From Taudactylus pleione (lineage: Eukaryota > Chordata > Amphibia > Anura > Myobatrachidae), in contig JAUIMM010000646.1 in NCBI GenBank assembly GCA_031769625.1, positions 2,589,001 through 2,653,000 of the forward strand: a DNA stretch of 64,000 nt. Direction: 5' to 3'. The notes under the pieces are model-generated. The model saw nothing but the letters and a program-made list of their open reading frames with translations, searched no databases and was not told where the DNA came from. The first letter of the stretch is position 1; every line of letters begins with the position of its first letter. Positions 21,855-30,872 of the stretch are shown here, in pieces. The position numbers and the translations under genes were made by a program.

Positions 21855-22742
21855 TTATATAAACCATTTAATCTCAAAGTCTACGTTTAATCCCCTAGGG
21901 ACTTGTGTCTTTAATGTAAACATAGTCTGCATCTCTACCTTAGCCAATCTTACATCCCTATCATTATTTCTCCAATGGGGTAACACCGATTTTATTCCAT
22001 AAAACGATTTTAAATGCTTAATATCACATTGGTGTGTTTTCTTAAAATGTAATGAAACATTGTGTGTCTCTAAACCTTTTTTTATATTTCTGACATGTTC
22101 AGAGAGCCTCTCTTTCAGCATTCTAGTGGTCTTGCCCACGTACTGGCTTCCGCAAGAACATTCTAGTAGATATACACAATATTTTGTATTACAAGTTATA
22201 AAATCTTTAATATCATACACCTTCTTGGCTTGTGTAGATGTATACTGTGTCATCTTAGATGTTCGACTTTTACATATTTTGCACATACTGCACATCCCAC
22301 ATCTAAAAAATCCTTTGGATTTAATTCTAGTTTCAATATTGGTAACAGGGAGAGCACTCCGTACAACATTATCTTTAATATTTTGGGCTTTCCTATAAAT
22401 GAATTTAGGGCGTTCATCCAAAACTGTCCTAAGTAAAGGGTCATTAATTAAAATCCCCCAATATTTCCTTATTACCCCTTCAATTTTTTTATACTGACTT
22501 TTATATTTTGTAATAAAAGGTACCTCAAATCCCTTTGGTCTCATTTTATTCTTTATTTTTCCTTGGATCATCTCTATTCGATTGATGCTATCTCCTTTAG
22601 TTTTAGCATTCTCTACTATCTGGACATCATAACCCTTAGATGTAAATTGCTCTTTAAGAATTTTTGATTGTTCATTATATACCCCCATATCTGTACAATT
22701 CCACCTGGTTCTTTGGAATTGACTTTTTGGGATGCTTCTCAA
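21855..22742 (-). pseudogene. PLE-B Zn-motif plus GIY-YIG endonuclease
   Basis: 295 open codons. An RT-thumb-like segment (KIEGVIRKYWGILINDPLLR) is followed by a Cys cluster FFRCGMCSMCKICKS, as in Neptune-type PLEs. Then comes the nuclease: YCVYLLECSCGSQYVGKTTR (GIY as CVY, YIG as YVG), the catalytic-helix region MLKERLSEHVRNI, and the conserved end VPRGLNVDFEIKWFI. The domain itself is uninterrupted. It is separated from the RT core upstream by a one-base shift near 22820. Confidence 0.9.
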
Positions 22743-22747
22743 CCAAT

Positions 22748-23092
22748 TTAAGTGATGGTTGCTTGTATAGTCAATAAATGAATTACAATCCGTACTTTTA
22801 ACAAAATTCTTAATTTTATACTGCCTGCTTCCACATAAATTGAGAGATCTAGGAAATCCACCAAAATATCACTACTTTTAAAGGTTAGAACAATATCCAG
22901 ATCATTGTAATTAAGATACTCACAAAATAAGTCCAGAGAGGTCTGATCCCCATCCCAGATAAAAAGGACATCATCTATATACCTCCGCCATGACACCAGG
23001 CTGTCCCCAAATTGGTGGTTACCCCAAACTACATTGTTCTCCCAATACGCCATAAACAAATTAGCATAGCTTGGCGACAGCCTGGTGCCCAT
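22748..23092 (-). pseudogene. PLE-B RT core, motif B-C part
   Basis: Motif B (MGTRLSPSYANLF) and motif C (WRRYIDDVLFIWDGD) of the Penelope RT, then LDIVLTFKSSD. It is in the same frame as the upstream part and separated from it by a single TAG near 23132. At its end a one-base slip moves into the endonuclease frame. Confidence 0.88.
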
Positions 23093-23131
23093 GGCAGTTC
23101 CTTTTAATTGTAAATAGAAGGTATTGCTAAA

Positions 23132-24175
23132 CTAGAAGAAATTATTTTGCAATATCATAGCAACACCTTCAAGTATAAAATCCTTTAGGTCTTCTTGTGT
23201 ATTATCCTTTTCCAGGAAAAATCTCACTGCATTTAATCCTGCCTGATGATTGATTATAGTGTACAAGGAGGTTACGTCAGCCGTACCCAATTTATATTTA
23301 GATTTCCATTCTATATTAGACAGCTCTCTAATGACAGCTATTGTATCCTTCAAATATGATGGAGTTTTCTGTACTAAGGGTTGCAATAGATGGTCTAAAT
23401 AATGGGATAAATTGGACAGGATGGAGTTGGTCCCTGCCACTATAGGGCGGCCCGGTGGTTTTTCACTATTTTTGTGTATTTTCGGTAGTATATATATCAC
23501 CGGTATAGAAGGATGATCGACATTTATATATTCCCCTACATTCTCTGTAATTACCTCCTTTACTATGTATATTTTCAAGAATACATCGAGTTTTTTTAAA
23601 ATACTTTCAGTAGGATTACCCCTTAATTTTTTGTACGTGAGGCCATCTGAAAGCTGTCTCAGAATCTCAGCATTGTAGTCATTAACATCCAGAATAACTA
23701 TGCTGCCCCCGTTATCAGCGGGTTTTATAACTATCTGAGTATTTTCCTTGAGCGATCTTATGGCTTCCCTCTCCTTTTTATTTAAATTAATGTTCTTGAT
23801 GGGTTTGAGATTGAGTTTCTCTAGATCTTCTCTCACTAATTTCTCAAAAGACTCTATAAAACAGCCCTTTTTGTGAGCCAGAAAGAACGTGGACTTCCTT
23901 TTAAATACTGAATACGTAGTATCTTCAGACATATCATCATTAGAGTCACTCTCTACTAAATTAGATTTTTCATTAAAGAATTTTTTTAAAGTTAACCTTC
24001 TAATGAATTTCTGTAGATCCAAAAACACCTCAAATTCATTTGCATGACTTGAGGGAGCAAATTTGAGACCTCGTTCTAATACGCTGGTCTCATATTCATT
24101 CAGTATATATTGACTTAAATTATGTATATTAGTTTTATGGATTTTCATCTCACTCTCCTTAGAATTGTCCTCCAC
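23132..24175 (-). pseudogene. PLE-B RT N-terminal and motif A part
   Basis: 347 open codons. A pre-RT region (LERGLKFAPSSHANEFEVFL) resembles the telomerase-type N-terminal extension of Penelope RTs. It continues with IVIKPADNGGSIVILD, IYILPKIHKN, GRPIVAGTNS and motif A KLGTADVTSLYTIIN. The equivalent pre-RT phrase is ILSKGLSFSPTYHFNRFKWE in PLE-A and ILSKGLTFYPTNHFDNFKWE in PLE-C, which shows that the three belong to related families. Confidence 0.9.
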
Positions 24176-24292
24176 ATGGTTCTGACCATTATCATCTCTA
24201 ATTATAGTTTTATGTTGTTTATTCCTTATTCGTTTTTTTATACATGGTCTTTCCCCCCCTCTTTCCTCTAGATCTTCTCTTACTTCTAAAGG

Positions 24293-24619
24293 TCACCGAA
24301 TCCAACTCGGTGATGTTCTCTGATCTAAAAAATGTCCAATTGAAGAGAGAGGTTCAAATCTATTTCCTTCTCTCCGTATATCTTTATATACTCTCTGGTT
24401 CCTCCAATTATCATTCGGAGAGTCTCTATAGTTATTTCTTCTTGGGGTTCTCCATTCTCTATATTCTCTTTGTCCATTCTTCCTCGTGTCCTTATTCATA
24501 TTCTCCCTATACCTAGATGGAGTTCTATCTTTATAGGTAGACTTAACTCTCAAGTCCTGTTTGTAACCTAAAGTAGAAGATGTATTATTCTTCTTCCATG
24601 TATCTTGGGGAATTTGCAA
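24293..24619 (-). pseudogene. PLE-B basic linker region
   Basis: 108 codons rich in R, N, D and Y (TPSRYRENMNKDTRKNGQRE, RTPRRNNYRDSPN), in the same frame as the RT part. It is probably the basic, nucleic-acid-contacting start of ORF2. No domain was recognised. Confidence 0.6.
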
Positions 24620-24668
24620 TTTACTCGTTTTAAGTTCTGGATCTGCAAACTGTTTTTCCCTTTTGTTA

Positions 24669-25177
24669 TTAAGTGTTGTTTTCCCATATTGTAATCATTT
24701 TTATCCCTATGATATTTCTTTGTTTTTTAGTTTTAAGTTCTCTCTCATTTTTCTCAACTTTCCATATTATTCTTTCCTCTATTTCCTTATAATTTTTTGA
24801 TTTTGAGAATGGGGCCACCAGGGATTTATAGACTTCAATTTCTTTCTCAAGTTTTTCTTGTTCTTTAGATTTTTCTTTAATAATTAATTCCATTAAGGAT
24901 AGGGAGCAGGAGTCAAGAATATTAAACCACTCATCCTTAAATTCTTTGCAACCCCTAAAGATGGGATTTTATCTAATCTTAGACCCCTTGGTATCAGTTT
25001 TTCTGCTCGATATTTCTCCAAACTAACCAATTCCCACCAGATCCTCCCTTCCTTTATTAAAGTCTTCTCTAATTTATACATAGCACTTTCTAGATCCTCA
25101 TCTATTAAATTATCTTCATGTATATCTGAAAACATTTCATTAACATATATACCCCTACGTCCTCTATGACTAAACAT
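24669..25177 (-). pseudogene. PLE-B ORF1 (coiled-coil protein), one frameshift
   Basis: Begins MFSHRGRRGIYVNEMFSDI at 25177. A block IWWELVSLEKYRAEKLIPRG matches TRTWWEMTTFENYIKHKITPRG in PLE-C, so this ORF is conserved between elements. After a one-base slip near 24950 it continues as a lysine/glutamate coiled coil (EKSKEQEKLEKEIEVYKSL) to a stop at 24669. PLE ORF1 products are poorly characterised; RNA binding or multimerisation is only an inference from the coiled coil. Confidence 0.7.
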
Positions 25178-25717
25178 TATGGGTCAGCTGGTTACCACAA
25201 CAAGGTGCACAACAAATAGATAGACAAGATACGTTGTAGCCACCAGCACCCCTGAACTGCTGCTCAGTCCACACTCTAGGTCACCAATCCTTTAAAGTAC
25301 ATATACATAAAATGAGTGGTCCACAAGCGCAAAGTTCCTCTAACACTTCCGGTCCTGATAATCCTCTTCTCTGGAACTCCTCACCGTCTCAGAAAGAGAA
25401 AAAAGAGGATGAAATAATCTATTATGTTCACATATCCTTCTAGAATATTCAATTTATGGAGATGTTCTTCCCTTTGAAAACTCATCTCACACCAATGAGA
25501 GTCTGGAGTTTAGTTTAGACCCGCTAATGAAGATTGGTGAGTCTATTTGCCAATTAGTGATGGGGGTATATAAAGCCCCTTCAGTTAAGCTTTAGACACA
25601 CCCTGAGGAAGGACCTTAGTCAGAAACGCATTGGTGTAAAGCAGGAGACCTGGATGCAGTGGAAGGATTTAGTTTTTTTACATCTACCTTGGACAACTTT
25701 ACCTCTTATCAGAGCTA

Positions 25718-26021
25718 AAATCACTCCCACTGACATCACTAGTGATGTCAGTGGGGCCGGACCCAGACGGTAGGCGTTCCCATGGGAACACCTCCGTCTG
25801 GGCAGCCATGCCCCAGCACGCCCACCAAAGGGGGTATGCTGTCACTCACCATCAACAGCACACCCCCTTTGGTGCGAGACCCCAAGCGACGGCTTCCCTG
25901 TCACTCGCTGGGTCTCGCGCATGCGCACGACGGAGCCGCCTCCGTCATGCGCATGCACATTTGGGTACCATCGACCCGCTTGCGAGCATCCTGCACTCAC
26001 AAGCGGGTCTGAATGAGACCC
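25718..26021. mobile_element. Hairpin-chain MITE, right half only
   Basis: Family modules (ACATCACTAGTGATGTCAGT, GCGCATGCGC, a terminal complement of GGGTCTCATTCAGACC) follow directly after the PLE-B end. The left half is absent. PLE-B therefore probably inserted into this MITE inside PLE-A, followed by a deletion. Confidence 0.8.
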
Positions 26022-27161
26022 TGAGTGTGTATCTGAGTCAAGGGCTAATTCTTCCAATGTTTGGAGTGCCTCTTGTTCAAGCTGTGAAAGCTCATCCCCA
26101 TGATCCTTATGGGGCATATGATCAAAGTCACTGCGTCTAGAATTATGAAATTTGGTTAACAAGAGTTTCCTCCCAAAAAGTCTCAGGTTGGTTTCCCATT
26201 TAAATCTATTAAAGTGGTAGGTTGGTGAGAAGGATAACCCTTTGCTCAGAATTTCCATTTGAACTGTACTGAGAACATGATCCGATAAGTTGATAATTTT
26301 AAGTGATGAGACTGAAGTCTCTATCTCTTGTTGGTCCGTGTTGAGTACCAATTTGGTGAATTTGGTTCCCATCTTTCTTTCCTTCCTACCCCCCCGCCTT
26401 GTTTTGTGTTTGCGAGGCGTCCACGGGTACCCTTGGCTCCTCCTAAAAAAGTTGTGAAATGTAGAGAGTTGTCACTTTTTTGAGTTATTGGGTTTTGGAC
26501 ATGGAAATTATAGTCACTGAATTCTTCAGCATCTGATATTTCGGCCTCAGACGAAGTTGGTGTATTGTCTAAGAGGCCCGTATTTCTTCTCCCTTGCGGT
26601 TTGTTCCAACGAAAAATATTACCTAGTAAACATATTACATAGTAAAGTCCCATTTGTCTCAAATGAATTTATTTCGTTTATGTTCGATAATAGTTTTATC
26701 GTATTCCTCTAGTTCTTTTTTGATTTTGATGAAAGAAGTTTGAAAAGCAGAATTTTGTTCCCACTGTTCAAGTGTCTGACCCAATTTGTCCACTTCTTTA
26801 GTACACTCCTCTAGGATTAAATTGTCGTGTTTGATCAGAATACCCATTAGTTCATGGGAACACTTGAGTAGAGTATTCTCCCATTCTTTTGTAGATTATC
26901 CGTACAAAGCTCGAATGATGGAAAAAGTTTTGGGCGTAAGCCTCTCGGAAATTTTTTTTGTTTACAATAATTCTCCAAACTGATTAAATCCCAATTAATT
27001 CTAGTTTGTTTTTGAAGAATGCATTATAGTATCAAAAGTTCATCCTCCCAGCTTAAATTGGCATCACAGTTGGTAGTTTCATTACAGAAGATACCCTCTA
27101 TATCTTCCAAGCGACGCCTGTTAGTAAGTTCAGTTTTAAGGCTGAAACTGGTCATACTCAT
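26022..27161 (-). pseudogene. PLE-A ORF1 and pre-RT region
   Basis: Starts near 27161 (MSMTSFSLKTELTNRRR), aligning with the PLE-C start (MANFSLSTELNRRREWW). Fragments in shifting frames then give a coiled coil (TKEVDKLGQTLEQWEQNS, 26847-26659) and the pre-RT part MGTKFTKLVLNTDQ through ILSKGLSFSPTYHFNRFKWE (26372 to about 26026). It is cut by the half MITE, and the RT resumes at 20340. Several frameshifts make it non-functional. Confidence 0.75.
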
Positions 27162-27322
27162 GTTAAATTCAACAATGAAAAAATGGTGTAAAAAAACCAA
27201 ACATAAATATTACTTAAACAGCGATCTTCAAAGAATAAGGTTCTTACAGTATATTAATCAGGAAGACAGGAAATTCCTAGTAAGCAGAAACTGTGCTGGA
27301 CTCTGGAGCTGAGAAAAACTCT

Positions 27323-27873
27323 GGGCTGTATTCAGAGGCGGCCGTACAGTCTACGACCGCACGGCCGCCTTGATGTTTGTTTAGTGCGCATGCGCACGAG
27401 GGAGCCAGCTCCTTCGTGCGCATGCGTGAGACCCGCTACGACCGACAGCTCTGGTCGTAGTGGGTCTCTTTCCAAAGGGGGTGAGCTGTTGATGTTGATT
27501 GACAGCTCGCCCCATTTGGAAGGCAGGCCGGGGGGGTGGCAGCCCAAATGGAGGCATTCCCATGGGAACGCCTGCCGTTTGGGGGAGGCCCCACTGACAT
27601 CACTAGTGATGTCAATGGAGAGCTTCCGGCTCTGACAGAGCCAGAAGCTCTCCGGGGCTTACGACAAGTGAGACCCTACCCTAGGGTCTCGTCGTAAGCC
27701 CCGATGGTCGCGATCGTCAATGACCATCGCAACCATCACCCTAGCGGTCGTTAGAGCTGTGGGTGCTAATCCACAGCCTAACGACCGAAACAGAGGCGGC
27801 CGGTCAGGATGCAAGCGGCCGCCCAGTTTCTGAGCGAGCGCTTGCATCCTCCGACTGCCTCTGAATGAGGCCC
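27323..27873. mobile_element. Hairpin-chain MITE, copy 4 (in PLE-A)
   Basis: GGGCTGTATTCAGAGG to the right-end complement GGGCCTCATTCAGAGG. Possible 3-bp duplication TCT/TCA. The internal series of palindromes matches copies 1-3 (GACATCACTAGTGATGTC, GAGCTTCCGGCTCTGACAGAG, GGTCGCGATCGTCAATGACC). Confidence 0.85.
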
Positions 27874-27885
27874 TCAGTATCACTA

Positions 27886-28296
27886 GAGACGAAGAAATAG
27901 GCGAAGATGAGTCCGCACTAGTAATAAATCAAATAACTGTCAAAAATAATTAGTGAATGGTTCAATTATTAGAGAAAACCAACATAGTGGTTAATCACTT
28001 GGACAATCCTGGATAACCAATGGTTGGTGGTGCACCCATAGACTTTGTGCAGTACACATAAAGAAATACCTTTGCTCGAGGCAAAGACAGGGGGAAAGAC
28101 AAATTATGTCTATAATGGGGCACTCTTGAGCATAATGTGGTAACAATGATATGAAAATATGGAAAAGAATATAAAACTTAACCTTTAATAATGAACCTTA
28201 AAAAGGAAATGTTATCACATTATACTCAAGAGTGCCCCATTATAGACATAATTTGTCTTTCCCCCTGTTTTTGCCTCGAGCAAAGGTATTTCTTTA
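27886..28296 (-). repeat. PLE-A right terminal repeat plus inverted tip
   Basis: 27886-28209 repeats the left pLTR directly. 28210-28296 is the reverse complement of about 28058-28143 in the same repeat (inverted CTCGAGCAAAGGTATTTCTT). This direct-plus-inverted end is characteristic of Penelope-like elements. Confidence 0.85.
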
Positions 28297-29336
28297 CCTT
28301 TCCAACAGATGTAATATAAACTTATGCACTGTAGTGGTTATCACTTGAGGAGAGGTATAGCAGTCTGCTGATTTATTTATTCAAGTTAACTCCTCACTTG
28401 CACTGCACTGCTGTTGTGATTCATTACGTTTGCCTGTATAATGTAGTCTTGGAGGACTATCTGCACTGCTACACTATTAATGTTTCCCCAGCTGCTAGTC
28501 CCTTTTTAGCCGGGAGCTAATTTTGACTGATGGGTGTAGAATAGCAGGGATTGGATTTATTACACACTGCTCCTCCCTCACTGCTCTGCCTCCGTCCTGC
28601 TCAGTTCAATAGAAGTTACGCCTCAGCTCTCGGCACTCTCTGGCCCAGCTATCAGGCACCAATAAGGGGGAACACTCAGGGGCAGCCCCTGTTGACGCTG
28701 CTTCCTCCTGACAGTGTCCGTGCAGTACTCTGGCTGCTCCGCACCCGAACCTCCTGCTGTCAGCGATGATCCTCGCCGCTCACAACGTTCCCGGCAAAGG
28801 TTTTCCTCACAGCACGCTCCAGTATGTCCTGTCTCCTTCACCTCAGGCAACACACTCCAGGGGCCCCCGTGGGAACCACTCTTATACTCGTGGTCGCATG
28901 CCGGTCACTTTCCCACTGACTGCACGGGCCGCTCTGTCCCTGCACACCATTGGGCAGGCTGAGAAACAGTCTCCCCCTTTTCATAGTCACAGTGTCCTGT
29001 CCCCGGCGCGTGCCCCCCCATTGCCTCTTAGTCCAATGAGCGTGGGCTGCACCAGGTTTTCCTTTGCTAGGGGGCCACATAAGTGTAACTGGCAACGTCA
29101 ACATAACACGTATTTCAATAAATCAACTTGCCTCTGCAGCTATTATTACGTTGTAAATATATAAATTACTGTTTTAACTTATGGACATATATTTTTTAAC
29201 CATGTATTACATAACATATCAACTGAACTGTACCCTCTAGGGGTATCACATCAGTGTGTCTGTCTTACCTGTCAGTGTGTGTGATCTGTGAGTCTGTCTT
29301 CTACCACTGTCTGTGTGTCTGTCCCTTAGTCCTGTT

Positions 29337-30588
29337 CAGGGGCGTAGGGAGGGCGGTTCCACTGGAGCGTGAGCTCCAGGCACCTTACTTACCAGAGGGC
29401 TACCTGCAGTCGGACTCCGTAGCTGACAGCCTGTGCCGGGTCCGCAGCTGCAACAGCAGCTCCTGTCCTACCTTCCTTGCTCTAGTGAGAGACTCCTGGT
29501 CACTAGAGGAGCTTGTGCTGAGCCCTGATTGGTGGAGCTCAGTACATTTTTATCCTCCTCCAGCAAGGGGCAGGGCTACAGCAGCATGTCGAGGAAGAAG
29601 CTGCAGGATCCACATTAAGGTAAGAGAGGTTATACCCCAGTAGTTATGTCTATCACCCTCCCTGCCTGTATGTACTGTATGTGTGTATGTATGTGTGACC
29701 CTTCCTGTCTGTATGTACTGTATGTGTGACTTTCCTGCCTGTATGTGTGACCCTTCTTGCCTGTATGTATGTATGTGTGTATGTACTGTATGTGTGACCC
29801 TTCCTGCCTGTATGTGTGTGTATGTATGTATGTATGTGACCCTGGCTGTATGTGTGTGTCTATGTATGTATGAATGTGTGACCCTGCCTGCATGTGTATG
29901 TATGTCTGTGTGTATGTATGTATGTGACCTTGCCTGTATGTGTGTGTCTAGTGTAATTTATAATTATTATCTGACAATCTAGTCATTTATTCGCTGATAA
30001 AGAGTAAATCAGATGCTACTCTGCATCAGAAGCAAGCCGATGCGCACAAATTCATATAAATATATATGTCATTCAAGGTTTAGTCAAGTGTGTGAGAAGC
30101 AGGAGTATGTCTGTGACAAGTAATTAAAAATACACAAAGATACTGTGAGTGTTTGCATATATATTGAGAAGCTCCGCATACAGATACAGTATGTCTGTGG
30201 CAATTGAAGTGTAACACAGACACTGATATGCTCAGAGGAAGTGTTCTGAATGTAGAGTTAGAAACAATTGTCAGGGGTTTGATTATCATTAGCAATTGTA
30301 TGCCTTGTGTCAAATGCTGATGTGGTTAGGAAGTACTGACAATTGTATTCTAAATAAGCATAAGAAAGCCTTTGTTAAAGTTATCAGACCTCTTGACTAT
30401 GGCCAAGGCTTGCCCCACCTGTGAGCTGGACAAACTTCATTTTAAATAACCTTTTGTAATTAGATTCAGATGGATATAATATCAAAAATACCAGTTACTG
30501 GATAAAGATATACACATATTTTTTTTTGGGGGGGGGGCACGGTAGCACGCTCGTGCTCCGGGCACACTGGCCTCATGCTACACCTCTG
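29337..30588. mobile_element. hAT-like non-autonomous element with TGTATG minisatellite
   Basis: The left end is CAGGGGCGTAGGGAGGG and the complement of the right end is CAGAGGTGTAGCATG. The flanking duplication is GTCCTGTT / GTCCTGCT (7 of 8; 29329-29336 and 30589-30596), in a degenerate TGTCTGTC-rich host repeat. Inside are a GATTGG (CCAAT) box near 29528, a splice-donor-like AAGGTAAGAG near 29618 and a TGTATGTGTGACCC minisatellite. There is no transposase. Confidence 0.78.
29655..29950. repeat. TGTATGTGTGACCCTTCCTGCC minisatellite
   Basis: Imperfect tandem units mixing TGTATG/TGTG microsatellite with CTTCCTGCCTGTATG. Open frames on both strands through it are repeat artefacts. Confidence 0.9.
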
Positions 30589-30838
30589 GTCCTGCTTATG
30601 TCTCTTTCTGTCCTGTAAGTGTGTCTGTCTCTTGGACCTGTGTGTCCGTATTTTAGAACTGTCAGTGTGTCTTGCTTGTGTTTCTGTCTGTTCTGTCAGT
30701 GAGTCTGGGTTCAAGGTCTGGCTGTGTGTTCTCCAGTTCTTTCAGTAGCCCCTATTAAGTTGCTTTTATGCAGCAAAGTAATAGTCTACATCCAAACATG
30801 GGTATATGTAATATTGGCTGTGATTGTATATTTGTAAG

Positions 30839-30840
<2 letters not shown>

Positions 30841-30872
<32 letters not shown>

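Larger units (their letters stand above)
20333..25717 (-). mobile_element. PLE-B: younger Penelope-like retroelement inside PLE-A
   Basis: The right and left ends share a direct repeat (20333-20535 and about 25305-25500). Then 25500-25717 is an inverted copy of 20930-21140, the typical compound Penelope end. On the minus strand it encodes ORF1 pieces (25177-24669), a basic region and an N-terminal RT part (24619-23132), the RT core (23092-22748) and GIY-YIG (22742-21855). Only a few disabling changes separate these, so it is the best preserved PLE here. Its left side adjoins PLE-A RT and its right side adjoins a half MITE, with no clean duplication, so a deletion accompanied or followed insertion. 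Confidence 0.87.
15234..28296 (-). mobile_element. PLE-A: Penelope-like retroelement with nested insertions
   Basis: Inserted in the right LTR and flanked by the 14-bp duplication CCTTTCCAACAGAT (15220-15233 and 28297-28310); the left LTR has the single empty site near 10782. Direct terminal repeats (15234-15554 and about 27886-28209) are followed on the right by an inverted copy of an internal part of that repeat (28210-28296), an end structure known for Penelope-like elements. The coding strand is minus: ORF1 and the N-terminal RT part at 26022-27161, the RT core at 19432-20340, the GIY-YIG endonuclease at 18587-19172. PLE-B, a half MITE and a full MITE interrupt it, and roughly 170 codons between the halves are missing. 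Confidence 0.88.
9896..29250 (-). mobile_element. Gag-only Ty3/Gypsy-type LTR retrotransposon carrying a cold-shock domain, with nested insertions
   Basis: Direct LTRs at 9896-11729 and 13860-29250 begin TGTAACACC and end TATCACA on the plus strand. TCAG flanks both outer ends (9892-9895 and 29251-29254), or ATCAG if the shared A is counted, which is a 4-5 bp duplication. On the coding (minus) strand a PBS-like TTTGGCGTCATACGAACAGG follows the 5' LTR, and a purine tract GTGGGGAGGGA precedes the 3' LTR. The internal region is 2130 bp and encodes one decayed frame (Gag, CCHC, cold-shock domain, tail). There is no protease, RT, RNase H or integrase, so it depended on enzymes in trans. The right LTR is interrupted by a MITE (14538) and by PLE-A (15234-28296). 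Confidence 0.9.

Noticed and set aside
29630..29982. Small cysteine-rich or histidine-rich proteins on either strand
   Set aside because: They are translations of the TGTATG minisatellite.
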